Shown here one piece after another: positions 18,600-28,022 of a stretch of DNA of 64,000 nucleotides. The stretch is from Oceanospirillum sp964342385 (GTDB taxonomy: Bacteria > Pseudomonadota > Gammaproteobacteria > Pseudomonadales > Halomonadaceae), in contig CAYFGP010000001.1 in the NCBI GenBank assembly GCA_964342385.1, positions 62,001-126,000 of the forward strand, in the 5' to 3' direction. Made by a program: the position numbers and the translations under genes. How positions within the stretch are numbered: position 1 is the stretch's first letter; the number at the start of each line of letters is the position of its first letter. A model generated the notes under the pieces. It did no database searches. It was not told the DNA's origin and saw only the letters and a list, made by a program, of their open reading frames with translations.

Positions 18600-19373
18600 T
18601 TAGCGGACAATGCCTCGGGTTGATGCTTTTAGGGAATCAACAAACACTTGTAGCTCAGGAGATAGATCATCAGATTCAATCTCAGCTACCGCAGTGTCTA
18701 GACGCAGACCTTTGCGATAAACCGTTTTATAAGCCTTACGCAGATCACTGATACTCTCTGAGCTAAAATCACGACGCTTCAAGCCTTCAACATTCATACC
18801 ATGAGCTTGCGCAGGATTGCCGGTGACCATCAGGTAAGCAGGAACATCTTTTGACACATAAGTGCTGCCACCACACATAGCATGGGCACCAATATGACAA
18901 AACTGATGTACTGCAGAAGCACCACCCACAATTGCCCAATCATCGATCTTCACATGGCCGGCAATAGCGGCATCGGATGCGATAATGGTGTTATCACCGA
19001 TGACACAATCGTGAGCGATATGCACACAGGTCATCAGCAGATTATTATTACCGATAATAGTCACGCCGTTATCCTGCACCGTACCACGATGCAGAGAGCA
19101 GCCTTCACGGATGACGTTATTATCACCAATAATCAGACGCGTTGGCTCACCCGCATATTTTTTATCCTGGCAATCTTCACCTACGGATGAAAATTGGTAA
19201 ATCTTATTCCCCTTGCCAATGGTGGTCAGACGTGTGATCACCACATGAGGTCCTATCCAGGTACCGGAACCGATTTCAACATCGGGCCCGATAATAGAAT
19301 AGGGCCCAATCTCAACGTCATCGGCAATAATCGCCGATGGATCAATAATGGCTGTGGGGTGAATTAAACTCAC
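18600..19373 (-). CDS. lpxA: UDP-N-acetylglucosamine acyltransferase
   Basis: First enzyme of lipid A synthesis; transfers a hydroxyacyl chain to UDP-GlcNAc. Left-handed beta-helix hexapeptide repeats fill residues 5-185 (IHPTAIIDPSAIIADDVEIG onward), with the catalytic His in MTCVHIAHDCVIGD, followed by a helical C-terminus. I choose GTG 19373: it overlaps the fabZ stop as GTGA, and the protein then begins VSLIHPTA as in the family (257 residues). An ATG at 19391 would add six residues inside fabZ. Confidence 0.96.
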   Translation of the reverse strand: MSLIHPTAIIDPSAIIADDVEIGPYSIIGPDVEIGSGTWIGPHVVITRLTTIGKGNKIYQFSSVGEDCQDKKYAGEPTRLIIGDNNVIREGCSLHRGTVQDNGVTIIGNNNLLMTCVHIAHDCVIGDNTIIASDAAIAGHVKIDDWAIVGGASAVHQFCHIGAHAMCGGSTYVSKDVPAYLMVTGNPAQAHGMNVEGLKRRDFSSESISDLRKAYKTVYRKGLRLDTAVAEIESDDLSPELQVFVDSLKASTRGIVR

Positions 19374-19813
19374 AGGGCTCTCTCTGCACACAGAATTGTA
19401 CCTTCGCAGGCCAGCTCACCGTCTACTGTCGCACGGCATTCAAAGCGCCAGATGCCACGACGGGGTTTACCAATCACACTGGCTTCCAGCTTCAGCTGGT
19501 CTCCTGGGATTACAGGGCGCTTAAAGCGCACCTTATCACTGCCCACAAAGTAATAGATGCTGCCATCAGCAGGCTTCTTATCCATAGTTTTAAAGCCCAG
19601 TACACCTGCGGCCTGCGCCATAGCTTCAATAATCAGCACACCTGGCATTACCGGGTGATGAGGAAAGTGGCCATTAAAAAAGGGTTCATTAACGGTGACA
19701 TTTTTATAGGCGACAATGGACTCGCCAAGCTCCAGCTCTACAACACGATCCACTAATAGGAAAGGGTAGCGATGGGGTAAATATTCTTTAATTTCGTTAA
19801 TGTCCATTACCAT
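19370..19813 (-). CDS. fabZ: (3R)-hydroxyacyl-ACP dehydratase FabZ
   Basis: Dehydrates beta-hydroxyacyl-ACP in fatty acid elongation; competes with LpxA/LpxD for the same acyl-ACP pool. Hot-dog fold signatures LPHRYPFLLVDRV and the active-site stretch HFPHHPVMPGVLIIEAMAQ (His and Glu) are clear. 147 residues from ATG 19813, which has GAGG 8 bases upstream. The stop overlaps the lpxA GTG by four bases, implying coupling of the two pathways at translation. Confidence 0.97.
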   Translation of the reverse strand: MVMDINEIKEYLPHRYPFLLVDRVVELELGESIVAYKNVTVNEPFFNGHFPHHPVMPGVLIIEAMAQAAGVLGFKTMDKKPADGSIYYFVGSDKVRFKRPVIPGDQLKLEASVIGKPRRGIWRFECRATVDGELACEGTILCAERAL

Positions 19814-19825
19814 TTATTCAACCTC

Positions 19826-19857
19826 AAAAAAGCCTGCGCACCTTATCGGTCGCAGGC
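19826..19857 (-). terminator. Terminator-like hairpin between lpxD and fabZ
   Basis: On the minus strand GCCTGCG and CGCAGGC form a 7-bp stem around 12 bases, followed at once by six T, in the 68-base gap between lpxD and fabZ. Because the operon continues, it more likely sets expression ratios by partial termination than ends the transcript. The fabZ Shine-Dalgarno GAGG lies just after the T-run. Confidence 0.65.
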
Positions 19858-19881
19858 GTATATAATTCTCTTATTAAATGC

Positions 19882-20919
19882 TTATTCAGAAGCTTTTTTC
19901 AAACCAGTCTGTTTTTCGAGCTTACGCACAGACTTAGCTAACTGATCCAGTTGAGCAAAACGCACTGTATTTTTGCGCCATTGCGGGGTTGAGACAGCCG
20001 TCGTACCTGATGAATAGCTCCCTTTCCGGGAAATATTACCGGTCACACTGGTTGCCATAGTGACCGTCACACCATCACAGATAGAAATATGCCCTGCAAT
20101 ATTAGCCGCACCACCAATCAAACAATAACGTCCAATTCGGGCACTACCAGCTATACCCACACAACCGGCAATGGCCGTACCATCGCCAATTTTAACATTG
20201 TGCGCAATCTGCACCTGACTATCGATAATCACCTGATTGCCGATCACAGTATCATCCAAAGCGCCACGATCAATATTGGTATTAGCACCAATCTCAACAT
20301 GGTCGCCTATGATAACACTACCTAGCTGAGCAATCTTGACCCAATTGCCATTTTCATTAGCAAAACCAAAACCATCGCCACCGATAACGGCACTACTGTG
20401 TATTCTTACCTGATTACCCAAAGTAACGCCATGATAGAGCGTCACATTGGGATGTAAGCGGCAACCTTCACCCAATTGGCAATCACGACCAATGACGGTG
20501 TTAGCACCGATGACACAGCCTTTTTCCAGTACAACACCCGCCTCAATAACAACCCCTGCTTCAATCGTCACGCCTTCAGCAATTTGAGCAGAAGGGTGAA
20601 TCAACGCCGAGTCATGAATACCAATATCAACATCAGACATGGGGTCAAATAACTGACTGGCTCTGGCAAATGCCACATAGGGGTTATTTACGATCAAACA
20701 ATGACCTGGACACAGCTCTGCCTGCTCTGCTTTTAACAGCACAGCACCAGCCTGGGTCGTCGACAGGTATTTTAGATAGTTGTTATTGGCTAAAAAGCTT
20801 AATTGAGCTGACTGACCCGTTTCCAGTGTACCCAGACCTGTAATCAGATAGTCTGGGTCACCGGAAAGTTCTGCATTTAACAGATCAGCCAGCTCCTGCA
20901 GGCTATAGGCGTTTGGCAC
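19882..20919 (-). CDS. lpxD: UDP-3-O-(3-hydroxyacyl)glucosamine N-acyltransferase
   Basis: Third step of lipid A synthesis; adds the second hydroxyacyl chain. N-terminal uridine-binding domain (SLQELADLLNAELSGD), then a long run of hexapeptide repeats (about residues 100-300) including the catalytic His region QVQIAHNVKIGDGTAI, and a C-terminal helix. 345 residues. The start is GTG at 20919; it lies 2 bases after the skp stop, and an AGGG within the end of skp is 9 bases upstream. Confidence 0.96.
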   Translation of the reverse strand: MPNAYSLQELADLLNAELSGDPDYLITGLGTLETGQSAQLSFLANNNYLKYLSTTQAGAVLLKAEQAELCPGHCLIVNNPYVAFARASQLFDPMSDVDIGIHDSALIHPSAQIAEGVTIEAGVVIEAGVVLEKGCVIGANTVIGRDCQLGEGCRLHPNVTLYHGVTLGNQVRIHSSAVIGGDGFGFANENGNWVKIAQLGSVIIGDHVEIGANTNIDRGALDDTVIGNQVIIDSQVQIAHNVKIGDGTAIAGCVGIAGSARIGRYCLIGGAANIAGHISICDGVTVTMATSVTGNISRKGSYSSGTTAVSTPQWRKNTVRFAQLDQLAKSVRKLEKQTGLKKASE

Positions 20920-20921
20920 GC

Positions 20922-21455
20922 TTACTTACCCTTTTTCTGTAGTACGTTCAGTTCTTTGATCACTGCCTGAGTCACATCCAGTTCAGGCTTAACAAAAGTC
21001 ACTGCCTGGCGGTCCAATAACAGGTCAATCTTTGCCTTTTCAATCACTGCACGTACAGCATCGTCCAACATCAGGCGAGCATTACGAATATAGGCTTCTT
21101 GTTGTTGGCGTTGTTCTTTTTTCAGACGTTGCCCCAGAAACTGATACTCTTCCGCTTTTTCCTGGATCTCCTTACTGAGCTGACGCTTCTCATCATCACT
21201 CAACTTATCAGCTTCTTTCTTCAGGCGTTCCTGCAGCTTGCGAGCCTGTTCAGCCAATTCCCTAATCTCTTTTTCATCAGCACTCAGAGATTTTCGAATT
21301 TTCTCAAACTCACCTTTAGCTTGCTCCGTGCCCAAAAGTGCAGCACGCCAATCTAACACCGCAATTGTCTGATCAGCAGCCATTGCAAACCCAGGCAATA
21401 GACTCAGCAGTAAAACCCCGATATAACGTTTTAAAAACAGCTTTAAAAACATCAT
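20922..21455 (-). CDS. skp: Periplasmic chaperone Skp (OmpH family)
   Basis: Trimeric holdase that carries unfolded outer-membrane proteins to the Bam complex. An N-terminal signal peptide (basic LKRYIGV, hydrophobic core, cleavage probably after GFAMA at about residue 26) is followed by a long charged coiled-coil (about residues 55-120) rich in Glu/Lys/Gln, and a C-terminal strand typical of OmpH. 177 residues. AAGGA lies upstream of the ATG-ATG start. Directly downstream of bamA, its functional partner. Confidence 0.92.
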   Translation of the reverse strand: MMFLKLFLKRYIGVLLLSLLPGFAMAADQTIAVLDWRAALLGTEQAKGEFEKIRKSLSADEKEIRELAEQARKLQERLKKEADKLSDDEKRQLSKEIQEKAEEYQFLGQRLKKEQRQQQEAYIRNARLMLDDAVRAVIEKAKIDLLLDRQAVTFVKPELDVTQAVIKELNVLQKKGK

Positions 21456-21470
21456 GTTAATCCTTGGTTA

Positions 21471-23822
21471 TCAGAAGGTTTGTCCAATACTAAACTGGAA
21501 GAACTGAGTATCATCCCCAGATTTATCATTTATCGGTTTTGCAATACTAAAATCAAGAGGTCCAATCGGAGACAGCCAGGTTAAGCCCACACCAGCAGAC
21601 ATTCTTAACTCATCCAATTCGATACCTTTAGCGCAGTTTTCAGACACAGAGCTACATTCGGTTGCAAAAACATTACCGGCGTCAAAAAAGACACTGGTTT
21701 GTAACGAGCTGCGATCCTCAATAAACCACAGTGGATAGAGTAACTCTACACCTGCTTCAATCAGAACATTACCACCAAATGCACTGGGTTCATCCCCTTC
21801 AACGGTCGGCGTACTCAGCGGCCCCAGAGAGTTGGCCTCAAAACCACGTACAGAACCCAAGCCACCGGAGAAGTAGTGCTCATAAAACGGCAGTTGATTA
21901 CTATTGCCAAAAGAGTTGGCATAAGCAAGATCTGTGCGGAACTTCAAAGAGAAGTCATCATTAAACGCATGCAGATAACGGCCCTTATAATCAATCTTAT
22001 AGAAGCTCATGTCACTACCGGGAATCGTCGCTTCAGCGGATAAGCGCTGATAGCTTCCCTCTGTCGCCAGCACACCTCTGTTAAGGCGGTTATCGGTCAT
22101 AAAACCACCAACCTTAAACGCCGTATGCTGATCACCTTCCGTAGCGATAAAATCAAGTACTTCCGCAACAGGCTCATCACCCGTATGCACCTTGATATTC
22201 TCTACACCAATCGTCATACCTAAACGGGCAGTTTCCGAAATAGGATAGCCAAAGGTCATCTTAGTACCATAGGAATCGGTAGAGAAACCACTGATATCTT
22301 CTTCTTCCAGATCACTTTCCTGATAGAAGACACTGATACCGCGACTCACCCCGTCCAGCGTGAAATAAGGGTCCAGAACAGATATATCCAACTTCTGTAC
22401 CGAATCACTCTTATTCACCGAAAAGGAAACATTATTACCGGTACCCAGGAAGTTATTCTGCTTTACACCCGCACCAAAAATAATACCGCTATTTTCAGAG
22501 TAACCCACCGAAGCATTTAAGCTACCCGATGGCTGCTCCTCTACCGTAAAGTTAACATCGATCAGATCATCGACGCCTGGCACTCGTGGTGTATCCACCT
22601 GAACGTTTTTAAAGTAACCCAGACGTTCCAGTCGCACCTTGGAGTTTTTAATCGCATCAGTGGAAGCAGAACCGGCCTCCATCTGGGTGATTTCCCTACG
22701 CAGTACCTCATCTTTAGTCGTCACGTTACCGGTAAAGTTGATACGACGCACATAGGTTCGCTTACCCGGCGCAACAGACAAGGTGATCGACACGGTCTGA
22801 TCATCATGCAGTTCAGGATTAGCATTGACGTTAGCAAAGGTAAAACCCTCTTTACCCATGCGCTTACGAATTGCCTCGGTGGTATTAACCAACTTGGTAC
22901 GAGAGAAAGGTTGGCCAGGCTCCAGCTCAACCAGATCCAAAATCTCTTCAGGATCAACAACCAACTCACCGCTGAGCTTAATATCGCGGATATTGTAGAT
23001 ATCCCCTTCGGTCACATTGACGGTGACATAAACATCCAGACGATCCGGACTCACCGAAACCTGCGTCGAGTCAGTATTAAATTTCAGATAGCCCTGATCC
23101 AGATACCAGTTGCGTAGACGTTCCAGATCACCCTGTAGTTTAGGGCGAGAGTATTGACTGGCAGATGAGAACAGAGACCACGGTTGTTTAGGCTCCAGCT
23201 CAAAGCGCTTCATTAATTCTTCATTGTCAAAACGATCATTACCGGTGAAGTTAATATGACGAATGGTTGCCACATCCCCTTCATTGATCTTGACGTTCAA
23301 TACAACACGGTTATCCGGTAGGGTTTCGATCTCAGTATTGATGTTGGCACTGTAACGACCCAAGCCGTGGTACATACGTTCCAGTTCCAGTTCAACCTGT
23401 TCCAACGTCACACGTTGGAAAATTTTTCCTGCCTTTAGACCGGATTGAGCGAGTCCCGCTTCCAGCTCTTCTTTCTTAATCTTGTCATTACCGGTGATGC
23501 GGATCTTATCAATCGAAGGTCGCTCTTTCACCACCAGCAATAACAGAGAGTCCTCACGCTCAATGCGCACATCATCAAATAATCCAGTTGCAAACAGCTG
23601 TTTACTAGCTTCAACCAGATCATCCTGAGTAACCGATTCATGTAGCTGAATTGGGAAAGCACTGAATACACGGGCAGCAGTCACACGCTGCAGACCTTCT
23701 ACTCGAAGATCATCAAATACATAATTGGCCGAATACGCTGATACCGGCAGGCCTGCTAAAACGGCCGAAACACACACCGGCAACAATCGTTTTTTCCAAG
23801 ACTTCATGGCTAACTTATCCAT
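21471..23822 (-). CDS. bamA: Outer membrane protein assembly factor BamA
   Basis: Central Omp85 component of the Bam complex that inserts beta-barrels into the outer membrane. Signal peptide (MKSWKKRLLPVCVSAVLAG then cleavage near AYSA), five POTRA domains (about residues 30-430) and a C-terminal barrel containing the VRGFEANSLGP loop-6 motif; the last residue is Phe, the usual outer-membrane signature. 783 residues from ATG 23822; ATG 23807 (MKSWKK) is an equally plausible start. Upstream lies a hairpin that includes the rseP stop codon (see that entry). Confidence 0.97.
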   Translation of the reverse strand: MDKLAMKSWKKRLLPVCVSAVLAGLPVSAYSANYVFDDLRVEGLQRVTAARVFSAFPIQLHESVTQDDLVEASKQLFATGLFDDVRIEREDSLLLLVVKERPSIDKIRITGNDKIKKEELEAGLAQSGLKAGKIFQRVTLEQVELELERMYHGLGRYSANINTEIETLPDNRVVLNVKINEGDVATIRHINFTGNDRFDNEELMKRFELEPKQPWSLFSSASQYSRPKLQGDLERLRNWYLDQGYLKFNTDSTQVSVSPDRLDVYVTVNVTEGDIYNIRDIKLSGELVVDPEEILDLVELEPGQPFSRTKLVNTTEAIRKRMGKEGFTFANVNANPELHDDQTVSITLSVAPGKRTYVRRINFTGNVTTKDEVLRREITQMEAGSASTDAIKNSKVRLERLGYFKNVQVDTPRVPGVDDLIDVNFTVEEQPSGSLNASVGYSENSGIIFGAGVKQNNFLGTGNNVSFSVNKSDSVQKLDISVLDPYFTLDGVSRGISVFYQESDLEEEDISGFSTDSYGTKMTFGYPISETARLGMTIGVENIKVHTGDEPVAEVLDFIATEGDQHTAFKVGGFMTDNRLNRGVLATEGSYQRLSAEATIPGSDMSFYKIDYKGRYLHAFNDDFSLKFRTDLAYANSFGNSNQLPFYEHYFSGGLGSVRGFEANSLGPLSTPTVEGDEPSAFGGNVLIEAGVELLYPLWFIEDRSSLQTSVFFDAGNVFATECSSVSENCAKGIELDELRMSAGVGLTWLSPIGPLDFSIAKPINDKSGDDTQFFQFSIGQTF

Positions 23823-23825
23823 AAA

Positions 23826-23842
23826 GCGCCTGTTACAGGCGC
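23826..23842 (-). promoter_or_regulatory. Hairpin with the rseP stop codon as its loop, in front of bamA
   Basis: GCGCCTG - TAA - CAGGCGC on the minus strand is a perfect 7-bp stem whose 3-base loop is exactly the rseP stop codon. It ends 3 bases before the bamA ATG at 23822, covering the place where a Shine-Dalgarno would lie. Ribosomes finishing rseP would melt it, so translational coupling of bamA to rseP is a natural inference. Confidence 0.6.
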
Positions 23843-25188
23843 ATCAAATCATTATAAAAAGCAATTAACATCAGACTGCCCAGCAGAACCATACCGATGC
23901 GTAATCCCAACTGCTGTGCCTTTTCCGGTACCGCACGCCCCGTAACCGCTTCCACAAGATAAAACAACAGGTGACCGCCATCCAAAATAGGGATAGGCAA
24001 TAGGTTAAGGACGCCTAAACTGATACTGATATAAGCCAGAAAAGTTAAGAAACTCTCCAAACCACTTTTGGCGGAATCACTGGCAACCTTAGCAATGGTA
24101 ATGGGACCACTCAGATTATCCACCGAAATAAGACCGACAATCATTTTCCGAATCGAGTCTAAGGTCAAGCCAATCATGTCCCAGGTTTTCACCACGGCTT
24201 GACCGATAGACTCAATAACACCGTAATCGATAGTACGTACCATACCTTCCGGCCACTGGCCTGGCTGGGCTGCCGCACCGATATAACCGATGACACGGTC
24301 ATCACTCTGGGCTTTGCCCCGCGGAGTTAATACCAAACGCTCGGATCGACCATCACGCTCCAAACGTAACTCCAGTGCTGTATCTGCAGAACCCTGCACC
24401 AGTTTGACCCAATGAGACCAATCCTCAACCGCAACACCGTTAGCACTGACAATCCTGTCACCCACCTGCAGGCCTGCGGCTTTTGCAGCACCACCATCCA
24501 GCACCCGACCAATCACCGCAGGTATACCGGGACGATAAGGGGTAATACCCAGATCAGATAGCGGATTAGGCTCCTGCTCGCCGGTTAACCAACGTTCAAC
24601 AGGAATACGCACCTCTTCCTGACGGTAACCCTGCCACTCCTGTACACCCAGAGACACCTGACCGGTATCACCGACACGGGCCAGCATACCCAAACCGACT
24701 TCTTGCCAACTGCGTACCGGCTCGTTATCAACGGAAATAATCTCATATTGCGGCTGCAGCCCGGCACGTTCAGCAACAGAGCCCGGCTCAACAGAACCGA
24801 CTACAGGTGCCAGAGCCGTAGTGCCGGAAACAAATAATACCCAGTAGGTTGCGATGGCTAACAGAAAGTTAGCCAGAGGACCTGCAGCCACAATGGCGAT
24901 ACGCTTCCAGACAGATTGGCGATTAAAGGCACGATGCAGATCTCGCTCATCGACGTCTGCTTCGCGCTCATCCAGCATGCTGACGTAGCCACCCAGTGGA
25001 ATCCAGGCTACCACATACTCGGTATCCTGCTTATCACGCCAGCTAAACAGAGGCTTACCAAAGCCCACAGAAAAGCGCAGCACCTTGACACCACAACGGC
25101 GTGCAACCCAGAAGTGACCATATTCATGCACGGTGACCAGAATGCCCAGGGTGACAATCAGGGAGAGAACCGTATGCAAAACGCTCAT
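23833..25188 (-). CDS. rseP: Regulator of sigma-E protease RseP (site-2 protease)
   Basis: Inner-membrane zinc metalloprotease that cuts the anti-sigma factor RseA within the membrane in the envelope stress response. The HEYGH zinc motif is at residues 21-25 in the first membrane segment; two tandem PDZ domains (about 110-290) follow, and the third zinc ligand is in PIPILDGGHLLFY. 451 residues, matching E. coli (450). Located between dxr (21-base gap) and bamA, as in other gammaproteobacteria. Confidence 0.97.
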   Translation of the reverse strand: MSVLHTVLSLIVTLGILVTVHEYGHFWVARRCGVKVLRFSVGFGKPLFSWRDKQDTEYVVAWIPLGGYVSMLDEREADVDERDLHRAFNRQSVWKRIAIVAAGPLANFLLAIATYWVLFVSGTTALAPVVGSVEPGSVAERAGLQPQYEIISVDNEPVRSWQEVGLGMLARVGDTGQVSLGVQEWQGYRQEEVRIPVERWLTGEQEPNPLSDLGITPYRPGIPAVIGRVLDGGAAKAAGLQVGDRIVSANGVAVEDWSHWVKLVQGSADTALELRLERDGRSERLVLTPRGKAQSDDRVIGYIGAAAQPGQWPEGMVRTIDYGVIESIGQAVVKTWDMIGLTLDSIRKMIVGLISVDNLSGPITIAKVASDSAKSGLESFLTFLAYISISLGVLNLLPIPILDGGHLLFYLVEAVTGRAVPEKAQQLGLRIGMVLLGSLMLIAFYNDLMRL

Positions 25189-25209
25189 ATTTCAGCCCTT
25201 AAATTCTTA

Positions 25210-26424
25210 TTACTGCGCTTTGATACCGGATTGCGCTAAACGTTCCAGCCAGCGCTGACCAAACTCACGAGCACGGCGATCATCAGCCAGAATCTGCTCA
25301 AGAGAATCTGCTGAATGAGACTCAAGGTCTTGCAAGGCCTGCTCACACAGCTGAGCGATCTGGGTAAAACTGATACGACGCTGCAGAAAAGCCTCAACAG
25401 CAACTTCATTTGCAGCGTTTAAAATCGTCGGTGCTGTTCCGCCCTGACAAAAACTCTCTTTTGCCAGACGAAGACAAGCGAAACGGGACTCATCAGCCGG
25501 TTCAAAATCTAACTGCGCCACTTGAAACAGATCTAACGGCTCAACACCCGCATCGATACGCTCAGGCCAAGCCAGACCATAAGCGATAGGCGTGCGCATA
25601 TCAGGATTGCCCATCTGTGCCAGCACTGAGCCGTCGTTATAGGACACCATGGAGTGAATAATACTTTGCGGATGAACCACCACCTGAACTTGCTGTGGCT
25701 GTACTGCAAACAACCAGCAAGCTTCGATCAGCTCCAAACCTTTATTCATCAAAGTGGCGGAGTCAACAGAGATCTTTTGCCCCATAGACCAGTTTGGGTG
25801 AGCCACCGCTTGCTCAGGAGTCACCTGCTTGAGCGCATCGGCTGAGAAAGTGCGGAAAGGGCCACCGGAAGCGGTCAATAGGATCTGACGCACGCCTCGG
25901 TCCGGCAGGCTATCAGCCCCAAAGTGAGTGCCCAGTTCAGGCAGACACTGGAAGATGGCATTATGCTCGCTATCAATGGGTAGCAGCTCAGCACCAGAGG
26001 CTTCTACCGCATCCATAAACAGCTGACCGGACATCACCAGGGCTTCTTTGTTAGCCAGTAGAATGCGCTTACCGGCTTTAACTGCTGCCAATGCCGGCAA
26101 CAAACCCGCCGCACCGACAATAGCCGCTACCACGGTATCTACTTCCGGTGCACGGGAGATATCCTCCAGCGCCTCAGCACCCACTAAGATCTGAGTATCC
26201 AAACCGGTAATTTGAGCCGCTAAAGCAGCTTGCGCCTGATCATCGGGTACCACGGCATAAACCGGTTTAAAATTGTGACAAATCTCAGCCAGACGCTCCA
26301 CACGGCTAAAGCCTGACACCGCAAACAACTGATAACGCCCGGGATGACGGGCGATAATATCCAGGGTGCTCTGCCCAATGGAACCTGTACCACCAAGCAG
26401 GCAGATTTGTCTGACAGCACTCAT
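25210..26424 (-). CDS. dxr: 1-deoxy-D-xylulose 5-phosphate reductoisomerase
   Basis: Second enzyme of the MEP isoprenoid pathway; NADPH-dependent rearrangement and reduction to methylerythritol phosphate. N-terminal Rossmann motif LLGGTGSIGQSTLDII, LLANKEALVMSG, the metal/substrate stretch LLPIDSEHNAIFQCL and LTASGGPFR are present. 404 residues, normal. Its ATG overlaps the cdsA stop by four bases (ATGA), so the two are likely translationally coupled. Confidence 0.97.
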   Translation of the reverse strand: MSAVRQICLLGGTGSIGQSTLDIIARHPGRYQLFAVSGFSRVERLAEICHNFKPVYAVVPDDQAQAALAAQITGLDTQILVGAEALEDISRAPEVDTVVAAIVGAAGLLPALAAVKAGKRILLANKEALVMSGQLFMDAVEASGAELLPIDSEHNAIFQCLPELGTHFGADSLPDRGVRQILLTASGGPFRTFSADALKQVTPEQAVAHPNWSMGQKISVDSATLMNKGLELIEACWLFAVQPQQVQVVVHPQSIIHSMVSYNDGSVLAQMGNPDMRTPIAYGLAWPERIDAGVEPLDLFQVAQLDFEPADESRFACLRLAKESFCQGGTAPTILNAANEVAVEAFLQRRISFTQIAQLCEQALQDLESHSADSLEQILADDRRAREFGQRWLERLAQSGIKAQ

Positions 26425-27236
26425 AAACTCAAACCGGTTAATTTCAGACTTAAAACAAAGATAGGCGCCGCTGCAGTCAGGCTATCGATACGATCCATCA
26501 CGCCACCATGACCCGGCAACAGATTACTGCTGTCTTTGATGCCACGAAAACGTTTCACCATACTTTCCAGCAGATCACCCAGTACGGATACCGCAGTAAC
26601 AATCAGAGTCACCAACACTAGGACAAAAATCTGCCCCGCCGTCAGCTGCCAATAAAGTCCAGCCAGTACCGCCAGCGCACCAGTGGCCAACATGCCACCG
26701 TAAACCCCTTCACGGGTTTTACCAGGACTTACATTCGGTGCCAGCTTTTGCTTGCCAAAGTTTTTACCGGCGAAGTAAGCACCAATATCAGCACACCAAA
26801 CCAGTAACAGGATATAGAGCAGGGCTTCTTTGCCTAACCAATCGCTGGTTCTTAGTTCGACAAAGGCAACCCAGCAAGGTACCAGTACCGCTAAACCCAT
26901 TAACAAGCGCGCTTGGACACCAGCCCAGTGTTTTTTATCAGGGTATTGCCGCACAAAACGAAAGGCCAGGAACCAGCCAATAGCGGCGATGGAGAGAATA
27001 ACCAGATCCAGCGTACCCGTGCGGATCTCATTTAAGCCAAGCAGCAGACCTCCTACTGCAACAGGGTAGAGCAGGCGCCCGGTACTATCAGCCCCCGACA
27101 GGTTCCCCCACTCCCAACTGGCCACCAATACAATGGCCGAAACGAATAAAATATAGTAACTATCACCTAGACCAAACAGCCCCCATAGGGCTAAAGGAGC
27201 TAAAATAGACGCAGTTATAATTCTTTGTTTAAGCAT
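26421..27236 (-). CDS. cdsA: Phosphatidate cytidylyltransferase
   Basis: Makes CDP-diacylglycerol from phosphatidic acid and CTP at the inner membrane. Multiple hydrophobic segments and the C-terminal CDP-DAG synthase signature SVLGDLLESMVKRFRGIKDS followed by LLPGHGGVMDRIDSL are clear. I choose ATG 27236 (MLKQRIITASILAPLAL), giving 271 residues and an 8-base overlap with uppS; the longer frame from 27290 would lie inside uppS. Confidence 0.95.
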   Translation of the reverse strand: MLKQRIITASILAPLALWGLFGLGDSYYILFVSAIVLVASWEWGNLSGADSTGRLLYPVAVGGLLLGLNEIRTGTLDLVILSIAAIGWFLAFRFVRQYPDKKHWAGVQARLLMGLAVLVPCWVAFVELRTSDWLGKEALLYILLLVWCADIGAYFAGKNFGKQKLAPNVSPGKTREGVYGGMLATGALAVLAGLYWQLTAGQIFVLVLVTLIVTAVSVLGDLLESMVKRFRGIKDSSNLLPGHGGVMDRIDSLTAAAPIFVLSLKLTGLSL

Positions 27237-27975
27237 CAACTTTTCCTTCAACCTGCTCACTGGTCTTGCCAAAGCGTCTTTGACGACCACTGTAATCCTC
27301 TATGGCTGCCACCAGAGCCTGTTCACGAAAATCAGGCCACAGCAAATCGCTGTAATAAAACTCGGTGTACGCAAACTGCCATAAGAGGAAGTTACTGATT
27401 CTCTGTTCTCCTGCGGTACGGATACAGAGATCGGGAGCAGGTAAATCATGCAACGAAACCATCTGGTTCAGTCGCTCTTCGGTAATCTCATCAGGCTGCA
27501 GCGTCCCATCTGCGACCTGCTGAGCCAACTGACGTGCTGCCTGGGCTATATCCCAGCGCCCACCATAGTTGGCCGCAATATTTAACTGTAAGGCGGTATT
27601 ATCTTGCGTCAGAGTTTCAGCATCAGCGATGGCCTGCTGAATATCACTGCTAAAGCCTGACTTTTCACCAATAATCCGCAAGCGAATATTATGCTTGTGT
27701 AATTGTTTAATCTCCCGGCGCAGGGACAACAGAAACAGCTCCATCAAGGCGTTCACCTCTTGAGCCGGTCGTTGCCAGTTTTCACTGCTGAAAGCAAATA
27801 GGGTTAATGCTTCAACACCCTGCTGCATACAGGCACGAATCACAGCGCGAACAGCATCCGCTCCTGCTTTGTGGCCTGCGACACCTGGAAGAAAACGTTT
27901 TTTTGCCCATCGGTTATTACCATCCATTATGATGGCAATATGCCGTGGCATATTTGTAATTTTTTTGGAATCCAT
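27229..27975 (-). CDS. uppS: Undecaprenyl diphosphate synthase
   Basis: cis-Prenyltransferase that makes C55 undecaprenyl diphosphate, the carrier for peptidoglycan and O-antigen. The catalytic Asp is in HIAIIMDGNNRWAKKR; FAFSSENW and RIRTAGEQRISNFLLWQ-type blocks (here CIRTAGEQRISNFLLWQ) follow. I use ATG 27975 (MDSKKITNMPRH), 248 residues; the frame extends to 27990. Last gene before a hairpin separating it from frr. Confidence 0.96.
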   Translation of the reverse strand: MDSKKITNMPRHIAIIMDGNNRWAKKRFLPGVAGHKAGADAVRAVIRACMQQGVEALTLFAFSSENWQRPAQEVNALMELFLLSLRREIKQLHKHNIRLRIIGEKSGFSSDIQQAIADAETLTQDNTALQLNIAANYGGRWDIAQAARQLAQQVADGTLQPDEITEERLNQMVSLHDLPAPDLCIRTAGEQRISNFLLWQFAYTEFYYSDLLWPDFREQALVAAIEDYSGRQRRFGKTSEQVEGKVDA

Positions 27976-27992
27976 GAAAAGGCAACACAAAG

Positions 27993-28014
27993 GCGCCCAT
28001 CAAAGGATGGGCGC
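27993..28014. other. Hairpin between frr and uppS
   Basis: GCGCCCATC and GATGGGCGC form a perfect 9-bp stem with a 4-base loop in the 47-base gap between frr and uppS. There is no long T-run on the minus strand, so it may be a processing or weak attenuation site. Confidence 0.55.
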
Positions 28015-28022
28015 GGGAGACA

